Shown one piece after another: positions 1 through 5,640 of a stretch of 5,640 nt of DNA. How positions within the stretch are numbered: position 1 is the first letter of the stretch; the number at the start of each line of letters is the position of its first letter. The notes beneath the pieces were generated by a model. That model worked only from the letters and a program-made list of their open reading frames with translations, was not told the DNA's origin and did not search any database. The position numbers were made by a program, and so were the translations under genes. Source of the stretch: DATHSY01 sp046729855 (GTDB lineage: Bacteria; Actinomycetota; UBA4738; HRBIN12); the NCBI GenBank assembly GCA_046729855.1, contig JBKPHM010000108.1, forward strand, positions 1 to 5,640, written 5' to 3'.

Positions 1-1
1 A

Positions 2-1141
2 CTGGTCTACGCCTACCCGGTTCCACGGTCGAGCCTCGAGCGCGCCGCTGAGCGGTTCCGAGAGTTCCGCGAGCAACCCACGGCGGAACTGGCACGCGTG
101 GCCGGCATGGAGCTCAGGTCGGCGACATCGGGCAACGAGCGGCTTCAGCAGCTCTACCACCCCTGGACGAGCTACGTGATCGTGCCGCTGTTCGCGCTCG
201 CGAACGCGGGCATCGCGATCGACGGCGGCTTCCTCGCCGAGGGCTTCACGTCGCCGATCACGCTCGGGATCCTGTTCGGCTATGTGGTCGGCAAGCCGGT
301 GGGAATCCTCGGCAGCGCCTGGCTCCTCACCCGGCTGAGCGGCCGCCGGCTGCGACCGCCGGTCGGTTGGGCGGCCGTCGCCGGCGGTGGCACGATCGCC
401 GGGATCGGCTTCACGATCGCGTTGCTCGTCGCCACCCTCGCCTTCGACGGGCAGCAGCTCGAGGAGGCGAAGCTCGGCATCCTCAGCGCCGCCATCGGCG
501 CGGCGCTCATCACCTGGCTGCTGTTCCGCGCCACCGCGCTGCTGCCTCGGCGGCTACGCATCCGCGCCCTGCTCGGAACTGCGGAGCCGCTGACCGATCT
601 CTACATCGACGTCGACCCGGAGCGCGACCACATGCGCGGCCCGATCGTTGCACGGGTGACGGTCGTCGAGTACGGCGACTTCGAATGCCCCTACTGCGGA
701 ATGGCGGAACCGGTCGTCCGCGAGCTCCTGCACGACTTCGGCGACGTCCGCTACGTCTGGCGGCATCTGCCGCTGAACGACGTCCACCCCCGGGCCCAAG
801 TGGCGGCGGAAGCCGCCGAGTCCGCGGGCGAGCAGAACGCCTTCTGGGAGATGCACGATCTCCTGTTCACTCACCAGGACGCCCTCCGCCCGGATGATCT
901 GGTCGGCTACGCCGAGCAGCTAGGCCTCGACGTCGCACGGTTCACCGACGACCTGCGCGAACACGCCGGCGCGGCCCGCGTGGCCGAAGACGTAGACAGC
1001 GCCGACCTCAGCGGCGTCTCGGGCACTCCCACCTTCTTCATCAACGGACGACGCCACTACGGCGCCTACGACATCGCGACCCTGTCAGCCGCTGTCCGCG
1101 CGGCCGGCGCGCAGGCGTCGCTGGCCGTGATCACCGACTGA
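2..1141 (+). CDS. nhaA: NhaA Na+/H+ antiporter fused to a DsbA-like thioredoxin domain (C-terminal part; 5' end outside window)
   Basis: The frame is open from base 2, so the gene begins upstream of the window and the GTG at 98 is internal; 379 residues are visible. The first half is the C-terminal half of an NhaA sodium/proton antiporter of the inner membrane. HPWTSYVIVPLFALANAGI matches the conserved NhaA segment, and GYVVGKPVGI carries the Lys (codon 293-295) that aligns with the functional TM10 Lys of E. coli NhaA. The last two hydrophobic helices end near base 545. The Asp pair of TM5 lies off the left edge. After a linker containing VDPERDH comes a DsbA/thioredoxin_4 domain with VTVVEYGDFECPYC (catalytic cysteines at codons 686-688 and 695-697) and the cis-Pro loop SGTPTFF (Pro codon 1028-1030). 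No stop or frameshift separates the halves. NhaA-thioredoxin fusions are a known actinobacterial architecture. The fusion suggests redox control of antiport or a tethered oxidoreductase, but the role is inferred. The family call is very secure. Confidence 0.95.
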   Translation: MVYAYPVPRSSLERAAERFREFREQPTAELARVAGMELRSATSGNERLQQLYHPWTSYVIVPLFALANAGIAIDGGFLAEGFTSPITLGILFGYVVGKPVGILGSAWLLTRLSGRRLRPPVGWAAVAGGGTIAGIGFTIALLVATLAFDGQQLEEAKLGILSAAIGAALITWLLFRATALLPRRLRIRALLGTAEPLTDLYIDVDPERDHMRGPIVARVTVVEYGDFECPYCGMAEPVVRELLHDFGDVRYVWRHLPLNDVHPRAQVAAEAAESAGEQNAFWEMHDLLFTHQDALRPDDLVGYAEQLGLDVARFTDDLREHAGAARVAEDVDSADLSGVSGTPTFFINGRRHYGAYDIATLSAAVRAAGAQASLAVITD

Positions 1142-1148
1142 GCTCCGG

Positions 1149-2135
1149 GTGGAGCTCGCCTTGGCTCCCGCCGCGGCTGCGGCAGTTGTCGCCGGTCTCG
1201 GCGTCGAGTTGCGCCTGTTTGCGCCGTGCGGTGCGCCTCGGCGCGGCGAGGCGATCCTGTGGAGTGTCGGCTGGCTCCTGCTTGCAATGGCGGTCGCGGC
1301 GGGAATCACGCTGGCGGGCGGCCCTGCCGGCGAGTGGTCGACGGTCTACCTGATCGAGCGCTCGCTCTCGCTCGACAACGTGTTCCTCTTCTCGCTCCTG
1401 ATCGCGTACTTCCTCGTGCCGCCGCAGCTGCGCGGCCGCGTGATCGTCATCGGCATCGCGGGTGCGCTTGTGTTGCGCGCGGTGGCGATCGTCGCCGGGG
1501 TGGCACTGATCGAGACCGTGGAAGCCATCGTCTACGCGTTCGGACTCCTGCTCCTCTATGTCGCCTACCGCGCCTTCCGTGGCGCTCCCGAACAGTCCGA
1601 CCCAGCCGCGAACCCGGTGCTGCGCCTCGTCCGGCGCACCGTCCCGACCACGTCCGATTTCCGCGGCCGCCGGCTGTTCGTCCGCGAAGAGGGCCGCCTC
1701 TACGGTACGCCGCTGTTGCTCGTCGCCGTCGCGATCATCGTTGCCGACATCGCCTTCGCCGTCGACTCGATCCCGGCGGCGTTTGCGGTCACCCGCGACC
1801 CGGTTGTGATCTGGACGGCGAACGCGTTCGCGCTGCTCGGGCTCGGTTCCCTGCTCGCGCTCGTCGACATCCTCGTGCGCCGCTTCCGCTACGTGGACAA
1901 GACGATCGCGCTCATCCTTGCCTTCGTCGGGATCAAGATCCTCGTCGCCGACTTCGTCCACATCAGCGACCTCGGCTCGCTTGCTGTTATCGCCCTCCTC
2001 ATCGCCGGCGGCGTCGCCGCCTCGCTCGTCGCCGACCGCCTCGATCCGCCGCACCCGGCCGAGGAGGCGACGAGACGCCCGCCCCGCTGCCCGATCGAGC
2101 TCACGCCACCAGATGTGCCGCGCGACGCTTCGTAG
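1149..2135 (+). CDS. TerC/Alx-family integral membrane protein (putative metal ion exporter)
   Basis: A 328-residue polytopic protein with about eight or nine hydrophobic segments. It carries both TerC signature motifs: YLIERSLSLDNVF (E70, D76, N77) and ADIAFAVDSIPAAFAVTRDP (D200, D206). The region around residues 218-270 (WTANAFALLGL, FRYVDKTIALILAFVGIKIL) is also typical. Characterised relatives are Alx of E. coli, linked to Mn2+ export, and the Bacillus TerC proteins linked to metalation of secreted enzymes; metal export is therefore inferred here. The Glu usually found three residues before the first Asp of the second motif (VEVxD-like) is Ile197 in this protein. The GTG start lies 7 bases after the nhaA stop with no clear Shine-Dalgarno sequence, which fits translational coupling. 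This start gives a normal N-terminus: one helix, then RRGEAILWSVGW. The C-terminal 30 residues are Pro-rich, charged and probably cytoplasmic. The name derives from tellurite resistance loci, but no other ter genes are nearby. No yybP-ykoY-type leader could fit in the 7-base gap. Confidence 0.9.
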   Translation: MELALAPAAAAAVVAGLGVELRLFAPCGAPRRGEAILWSVGWLLLAMAVAAGITLAGGPAGEWSTVYLIERSLSLDNVFLFSLLIAYFLVPPQLRGRVIVIGIAGALVLRAVAIVAGVALIETVEAIVYAFGLLLLYVAYRAFRGAPEQSDPAANPVLRLVRRTVPTTSDFRGRRLFVREEGRLYGTPLLLVAVAIIVADIAFAVDSIPAAFAVTRDPVVIWTANAFALLGLGSLLALVDILVRRFRYVDKTIALILAFVGIKILVADFVHISDLGSLAVIALLIAGGVAASLVADRLDPPHPAEEATRRPPRCPIELTPPDVPRDAS

Positions 2136-2151
2136 GATGAGCGCACTCGTC
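2136..2151 (+). other. Short hairpin directly after the TerC-family gene
   Basis: Immediately after the TAG stop, a six-base arm GATGAG (2136-2141) can pair with CTCGTC (2146-2151), with one G-U pair, across a CGCA tetraloop. No T-rich run follows, so it is not a standard intrinsic terminator. It could stabilise the upstream mRNA or simply be a chance fold in GC-rich DNA. It lies about 13 bases upstream of the ribosome binding site of the next gene. Confidence 0.25.
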
Positions 2152-2164
2152 AGTCGCTCGACGG

Positions 2165-2171
2165 AAAGGAG
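2165..2171 (+). promoter_or_regulatory. Strong Shine-Dalgarno site of the ABM gene
   Basis: AAAGGAG lies 5 bases before the ATG at 2177 and fixes that start. It is the only strong ribosome binding site in the window: the TerC, sigma and MFS starts all lack one. This suggests the ABM gene is translated efficiently and independently of the gene before it. Confidence 0.8.
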
Positions 2172-2176
2172 AGGTC

Positions 2177-2485
2177 ATGACGACGGTCACCAAGGGGCTG
2201 TGGGTGCCGCTCAAGGCGAAGCCCGGCAGGGAGGAGGACGTCGCGAGGTTTCTCGAAGGCGCGACCCCGCTCGTCGAGGCGGAGCCGGGGACGACCGCGT
2301 GGTTCGCGGTCAGGCTCGGCGACTCGCAGTTCGCCATCTTCGACGTCTTCCCTAACGACGCCGGCAGGCAGGCTCACCTCTCGGGCCGCGTGGCCGAGGC
2401 GCTGATGGGCCAAGCGGACGAGCTGCTCGCCCGGCCTCCGGACATTCAGCAGGCGGACGTGATCGCGTCCAAGCTGCCGGGGTAG
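2177..2485 (+). CDS. Antibiotic biosynthesis monooxygenase (ABM) fold protein
   Basis: A complete 102-residue soluble protein with no signal peptide or membrane segment. It has the pattern of the dimeric alpha+beta barrel ABM family: a first strand followed by a Lys-rich turn (GLWVPLKAKPGREEDVARFL), then LVEAEPGTTAWFAVRL, the strand FAIFDVFPNDAGRQAHLSG, and a final helix with MGQADELLARPPDI leading to a last short strand (DVIASKL). The usual ABM length is about 95-110 residues, so it looks full length. Family members include small quinone-forming monooxygenases, haem-degrading enzymes and many proteins of unknown role; they work without bound metal or flavin, or with a supplied haem or quinol. 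The substrate cannot be read from sequence. The start is fixed by a strong ribosome binding site. The gene follows the TerC gene by 41 bases and converges on the MFS gene with 4 bases between stops. It could serve redox or detoxification functions alongside the DsbA-like domain, but that is only contextual. Confidence 0.85.
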   Translation: MTTVTKGLWVPLKAKPGREEDVARFLEGATPLVEAEPGTTAWFAVRLGDSQFAIFDVFPNDAGRQAHLSGRVAEALMGQADELLARPPDIQQADVIASKLPG

Positions 2486-2489
2486 CGCC

Positions 2490-4067
2490 TCACGGCCCCG
2501 CCGCATCGACCGCTTCTTCACACCCGGATACGGGATGCTCCTCCCGGTCGGATTCCGCTCCCACTCGTCGGAGCAGGACCGCGGCCATCACCGCCGTGGC
2601 GGCCGCGATCACGGCACTGGAGAGGGCGGCCACTTGCAGCCCCTGCGTGAACGCTTCGCGGGCGGCGTCGAGTAGCTCGCCTGCGACCGGGTCTGGAAGC
2701 TGCCCCGAGGCGGCGACGGCGCCGCCGAGCGTGTCGCGCGCAGCGTCGGCTGTGTCGGGCGGCACGCCCGGCGGGATGCCGTCCGCCACTTGGCCGCGGT
2801 AGAGGGCGGTGGCGATGGTGCCGAGGATCGCGATCCCAATCGCGCCGCCGAGCTCGGAGCTGGTCTCCGAGAGCGCCGCTGCCGCCCCCGCCCGCTCGGG
2901 TGGGGCGGTGCCGACGACCAAGTCGGTTGCCAGGGTAAAGACCGGAGCCTCACCGAGCGAGAAGATGACCGACGCAGTCACGAGCACTCCGAGCCCCGAT
3001 CCCTCTTCGACCTGGGTCAGCAGGCCGTAGCCGGCCGCCGCCAAGGCCATGCCGCCACTGATGACGTAGCCCGGGCGAACCCTGCGCACGATCGGCGGCG
3101 TCAGCATGGACCCGACGATGAACGCGGCGAAGGAAGGCACGGCCCAGAGGGCCGCCCGGAGCGGCGAGAGGCCGAGCACGAGCTGGAGGTACTGGAAGAT
3201 GAAGAGGAACGCTGCGAAGGCGACAAAGGTCGCGACTAGATAAATGACCAGCGACACGCTGAACGCCGGCATGCGAAAAAGCTGCAGGTCGATCAGCGGG
3301 TCGGCCAGCCGTCGCTGCCGCTGCACGAACACAAGGCCGAGGGCGAGCCCGGCCACGATCGTCAGGGCCGGCAGCCAGCCGAGACCGTCCTGGGCCGTCT
3401 GCTTGAGCCCGTAGATCACCGCGAGGACGGCGGCGAGCGAGAGGGCGGCGCTGACGAGGTCGAGGCGACCCGCCTCGGGATCGCGGTACTCCGGCAACAG
3501 GATCGGGCCGAGCACGAGCAGCAAAGCCATCACCGGCACGGCCAGCAGGAATACCGAGCCCCACCAGAAGAACTCCAGCAGCACCCCGCCGAGGGGCGGG
3601 CCGATGACGGCGCCGGCGGAGAAGCTGGTGATCCAGACCCCGATCGCGACCGTGCGCTGGTGCGGGTCGAGGAACATCGTGCGGATCAGTGACAAGGTCG
3701 AAGGCGCCAGCGTCGCGCCGGCCACACCGAGCAGCGCCCGCGACGCGATCAGCATCTCGGCACTGGTTGAAAAGGCGGCCAGCAGCGAGGCGAGTCCGAA
3801 CGCGGCGGCGCCGATCAGCAGCAACCGGCGGCGGCCGATCCGGTCGCCGAGCGTGCCCATCGTGATCAGCGAGCCGGCCAGCATGAACCCGTAGATGTCC
3901 ACGATCCAGAGCAGCTGTGCGCTGCTGGGCTCGAGATCTGCGCTCAAGGCCGGCACCGCGAGATGCAGCACCGTCAGATCCATCGAGTAGAGGACGCACG
4001 CAAGCGCGAGGACGGCGAGCCCGATCCACTCCCGCCGCCCGGCTCTCGTTACCTCGTCGTCAGTCAC
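2490..4067 (-). CDS. DHA2-family (SmvA/LfrA/QacA-like) 14-TM MFS multidrug exporter
   Basis: A 525-residue proton-driven drug exporter of the cytoplasmic membrane. Visible family motifs are the D1-type MDLTVLHLAVPAL in TM1 (Asp30), motif A GTLGDRIGRRRLLL (71-84) between TM2 and TM3, motif B with Arg110 in TM4 (SRALLGVAGA), and motif C GAVIGPPLGG (152-161) in TM5, typical of drug:H+ antiporters. ADPLIDLQLF (255-264) is a common DHA2 loop feature, and a long hydrophilic loop (about 424-475) precedes the last helix. The phrase TVLHLAVPAL followed by LLWIVDIYGFMLAGSL resembles SmvA and LfrA, pumps for quaternary ammonium compounds, dyes and other cations; the actual substrate is unknown. The GTG start at 4067 is chosen because an in-frame start at 4190 would add an Arg/Ser-rich, non-conserved 41-residue leader overlapping the sigma gene out of frame. 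No strong Shine-Dalgarno sequence precedes the GTG. The gene lies 52 bases behind the sigma gene on the same strand and probably shares its transcript. Confidence 0.93.
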   Translation of the reverse strand: MTDDEVTRAGRREWIGLAVLALACVLYSMDLTVLHLAVPALSADLEPSSAQLLWIVDIYGFMLAGSLITMGTLGDRIGRRRLLLIGAAAFGLASLLAAFSTSAEMLIASRALLGVAGATLAPSTLSLIRTMFLDPHQRTVAIGVWITSFSAGAVIGPPLGGVLLEFFWWGSVFLLAVPVMALLLVLGPILLPEYRDPEAGRLDLVSAALSLAAVLAVIYGLKQTAQDGLGWLPALTIVAGLALGLVFVQRQRRLADPLIDLQLFRMPAFSVSLVIYLVATFVAFAAFLFIFQYLQLVLGLSPLRAALWAVPSFAAFIVGSMLTPPIVRRVRPGYVISGGMALAAAGYGLLTQVEEGSGLGVLVTASVIFSLGEAPVFTLATDLVVGTAPPERAGAAAALSETSSELGGAIGIAILGTIATALYRGQVADGIPPGVPPDTADAARDTLGGAVAASGQLPDPVAGELLDAAREAFTQGLQVAALSSAVIAAATAVMAAVLLRRVGAESDREEHPVSGCEEAVDAAGP

Positions 4068-4091
4068 GTTTCTTGAGACGACACGTCGGCG

Positions 4092-4118
4092 CGAAACTGG
4101 TCGGCCGAGCGCGTTTCG
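4092..4118. repeat. Imperfect dyad between the sigma and MFS genes (candidate operator or RNA fold)
   Basis: On the plus strand CGAAAC (4092-4097) and GTTTCG (4113-4118) are perfect inverted arms separated by 15 bases. An eight-base palindrome, TCGGCCGA (4101-4108), sits almost at the centre, half a base off the axis of the outer arms. The element fills most of the 52-base gap upstream of the MFS GTG and ends 2 bases before the sigma stop codon. It could be an operator or an intercistronic hairpin, but short inverted repeats are common in GC-rich DNA. Confidence 0.3.
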
Positions 4119-4119
4119 T

Positions 4120-5148
4120 TCAGATCGCCGGTGGGAGGCCGAACGCGGGGAAGAGAGCCGGGAGCACGAACGCGTCGATCTGCGTAACACGTCCTTCTTC
4201 GACCCGGAGCACGTCCATCACCGAGGCGCGGAAGTCGGGCTCCCCTGGCTGACGGGTGTAGAAGGCCACCGCGGGTTGCCGATTCGCCCTCGTGACCATC
4301 GCCCGCCATTGGATCTCGCGTACGAAGAGCTGCCGGGCGTGGAAGGTCACGATCGCCTCGCGTCCGTCGTACCAGGTCGGGGTGGGAGGCATCGTCAGCC
4401 GCGCGTCCTCTCGGAGCAGCGCCGCAAAGATCGTGGCATCGGTTCGCTCGTGAGCATCCATGTAGCGCCGAAGGAGCCGGCGCTCCTCCTGGGTCGGATC
4501 GGAACCCGATGCCCACTCGAGCCGGCTCGGGGGGAGATGCCTCCTCAGCGTCGATCGTGCCCGCCGCAGCGCGCTGTTCACCGAATCCACGGTCGTCTCG
4601 AGGAGCCGGGCGGTCTCCTTCGCCGACCAGCCGAGCACGTCGCGCAGAATCAGCACCGCGCGCTGTCTGGGCACGAGGTGCTGGATCGCGACGAGGAAGG
4701 TGAGCTCGATCGTCTCCTTTGAGACGAGCTCGGCCTCCGGGCCCTCGTCGCCGGCCGCGATTCCCTCGAGCAGGCGATCCGGGTATGGCTGCAGCCAGGG
4801 CATGTCTGCGGCCGGGAGCGGTGGCACCCGCGGGTCAGCAGCCGTCGCTACCTGAGGCGGGAGCACTCGCGGCGGGCGGCGCTTCAGCGCGTCGAGGCAG
4901 GCGTTCGTGGCGATCCGGTAGAGCCAGGCTCGGAACGAGGAGCGGCCCTCGAAGCTCTTGCGCTTCCGCCAGGCGCGCAAGAGCGTCTCCTGCACCATGT
5001 CCTCCGCGTCCTCGAACGAGCCGAGCATCCGGTAGCAGTGCACCTGCAACTCCCGCCGGTACCTCTCGACCAGCTCGGCGAAGGCGGACTCTTCACCTGC
5101 ACGCGCCGCGGCGACGACCGCCGCGGCTTCAGCCCGGCTCTGGTTCAT
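4120..5148 (-). CDS. ECF sigma-70 factor with C-terminal SnoaL-like domain (SigG / TIGR02960 type)
   Basis: A 342-residue cytoplasmic transcription initiation factor. Region 2 covers about residues 23-90, with HCYRMLGSFEDAEDMVQET (38-55) and FRAWLYRIATNACLDALKRR, which are the core-polymerase and -10 contacts. A linker contains PWLQPYPDRLLE (117-128), a phrase typical of the SigG group. Region 4 is at about 147-205, with the helix-turn-helix WSAKETARLLETTVDSVNSALRRAR that would read the -35 element. Residues about 219-330 form a SnoaL/NTF2-like domain (RYMDAHERTD, LTMPPTPTWYDGREAI, VMDVLRVEEGRVTQIDAF). In sigma factors of this kind the SnoaL tail is thought to regulate activity in place of a separate anti-sigma factor, and none is encoded here. 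The DGGGR linker motif of ECF41 proteins is not seen, which favours the SigG (ECF56-like) group. ATG 5148 is preferred over TTG 5151. It sits 5 bases after the cyclase stop, without a clear Shine-Dalgarno sequence, implying coupled translation. The MFS gene downstream is a likely co-transcribed partner and possible target. Confidence 0.93.
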   Translation of the reverse strand: MNQSRAEAAAVVAAARAGEESAFAELVERYRRELQVHCYRMLGSFEDAEDMVQETLLRAWRKRKSFEGRSSFRAWLYRIATNACLDALKRRPPRVLPPQVATAADPRVPPLPAADMPWLQPYPDRLLEGIAAGDEGPEAELVSKETIELTFLVAIQHLVPRQRAVLILRDVLGWSAKETARLLETTVDSVNSALRRARSTLRRHLPPSRLEWASGSDPTQEERRLLRRYMDAHERTDATIFAALLREDARLTMPPTPTWYDGREAIVTFHARQLFVREIQWRAMVTRANRQPAVAFYTRQPGEPDFRASVMDVLRVEEGRVTQIDAFVLPALFPAFGLPPAI

Positions 5149-5153
5149 CAACG

Positions 5154-5640
5154 CTAGGACTGTGGCGAGGCGAGGAAGTCATCGCCCGCGTCCTGGCGTT
5201 CGGCCAGGCGGTACAGGCGTCGCCGCCCCGGCAGGCCGCGAAGGTCATGCTCCCCGGCATCCTCGACCTTGAGGCTCGAACCTTCGAGCAGCGCGACCGA
5301 AGCGTCAGAAACGAGGACCTCGCCTGGCCGTGCGAGCGAAGCGATCCGCGTCGCTGCGTGCACCGCTACGCCGCGAAGGGTCGCGCCTTCCCGTTCTACT
5401 TCGCCGGAGTGGACGCCGGCGCGCACCTGAAGACCGTCGTCCCCGGCCGCCTCGGCGATCGCAGCGGCGCAGCGAACTGCGCGGGACGCGCCGTCGAACA
5501 TCACTAGGAAGCCGTCGCCCGTGGTCTCGATCTCGAGACCGCGGAACCGATCGAGCTCGAAGCGGACGCGGTCGCCGTGTCTCCCGAGGAGCGTCTTCCA
5601 GCGCGCATCGCCGAGACGTACGGCGGTGGCGGTGGAGGCG
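5154..5640 (-). CDS. Class III adenylate/guanylate cyclase catalytic domain protein (C-terminal part; N-terminus outside window)
   Basis: The frame is open to the right edge, and about 161 residues are visible. They begin just after the first metal-binding Asp, since AST at the edge fits a DIVGST-like motif. RFRGLEIETTGDGFLVMFDG includes the second metal Asp (codon 5514-5516). VRAGVHSGEVE, RGVAVHAATRIASLARPGEVLVS and the closing DLRGLPGRRRLYRL are typical of actinobacterial class III cyclase domains, which make cAMP or cGMP from ATP or GTP. The transition-state Arg is kept (codon 5346-5348). The position that is normally Lys in adenylate cyclases (VKTTGDG) is Glu (5526-5528), the second specificity position, usually Asp, is Thr (5379-5381), and the usual Asn is His (5358-5360). 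Substrate choice is therefore unclear. The domain is C-terminal, as in proteins where it follows an alpha/beta hydrolase or other sensor module, but the N-terminal partner cannot be seen. The stop is 5 bases from the sigma ATG, so the two are almost certainly one operon. Confidence 0.9.
   Translation of the reverse strand, partial: ASTATAVRLGDARWKTLLGRHGDRVRFELDRFRGLEIETTGDGFLVMFDGASRAVRCAAAIAEAAGDDGLQVRAGVHSGEVEREGATLRGVAVHAATRIASLARPGEVLVSDASVALLEGSSLKVEDAGEHDLRGLPGRRRLYRLAERQDAGDDFLASPQS

Noticed and set aside
545..660. NhaA and thioredoxin domain as two adjacent genes joined by a sequencing error
   Set aside because: The frame is continuous, the linker with VDPERDH matches known fusion proteins, and there is no stop, frameshift or gap at the boundary.
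1131..2054. Long open frame on the minus strand opposite the TerC-family gene (307 codons)
   Set aside because: Its product is almost entirely charged (Asp, Glu, Arg, His runs) with no domain pattern, as expected from the antisense of a GC-rich membrane protein gene. The plus strand encodes a clear TerC protein.
1226..2140. Long plus-strand frame overlapping the TerC-family gene (304 codons)
   Set aside because: The product is Arg/Pro/Ala-rich and low in complexity, an out-of-frame shadow of the TerC gene.
2455..2470. Inverted repeat GGACG/CGTCC near the end of the ABM gene as a terminator
   Set aside because: A five-base stem inside the coding sequence with no following T-run; it encodes the last strand of the protein.
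2950..4029. Second minus-strand frame of 359 codons inside the MFS gene
   Set aside because: The translation is Arg/Ala/Pro-rich without domain features, while the overlapping frame gives an intact 14-TM exporter.
4719..5507. Plus-strand frame opposite the sigma and cyclase genes (262 codons)
   Set aside because: Arg/Pro/Ser-rich antisense product that crosses two well-supported genes; no ribosome binding site or domain.

Overview
The window is GC-rich and densely packed: G or C dominates third codon positions, GTG starts are used, and no gap between genes exceeds about 55 bases. The gene families point to an actinobacterium, possibly a soil lineage such as Thermoleophilia. These families are an NhaA antiporter fused to a DsbA-like domain, a SigG-type ECF sigma factor with a SnoaL tail, and an actinobacterial-style class III cyclase. 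The lineage is inferred from family distribution only. There is no rRNA, tRNA, CRISPR array, insertion sequence or phage gene.

Left half, plus strand (2-2485): the C-terminal part of an NhaA Na+/H+ antiporter running in frame into a DsbA/thioredoxin-like domain; then, after 7 bases, a TerC/Alx-family membrane protein; then, after 41 bases and a strong ribosome binding site, a 102-residue antibiotic biosynthesis monooxygenase (ABM) fold protein. The first two suggest ion homeostasis (Na+/H+ and perhaps Mn2+) combined with thiol redox chemistry. The ABM protein may be translated more independently.

Right half, minus strand (5640-2490), read right to left: the C-terminal catalytic part of a class III nucleotide cyclase, cut by the window edge; then, after 5 bases, an ECF sigma factor with a fused SnoaL-like domain; then, after 52 bases, a 14-TM DHA2-type MFS drug exporter. 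This looks like one operon in which a signalling enzyme, a sigma factor carrying its own possible ligand domain, and an efflux pump are co-expressed. The two blocks converge, with only 4 bases between the ABM and MFS stop codons.

No wholly new system is evident. The points most worth a second look are the cyclase-sigma-exporter arrangement, the unusual substrate-specifying residues of the cyclase, the predicted cytoplasmic location of the Dsb-like domain on NhaA, and a missing acidic residue in the TerC protein.
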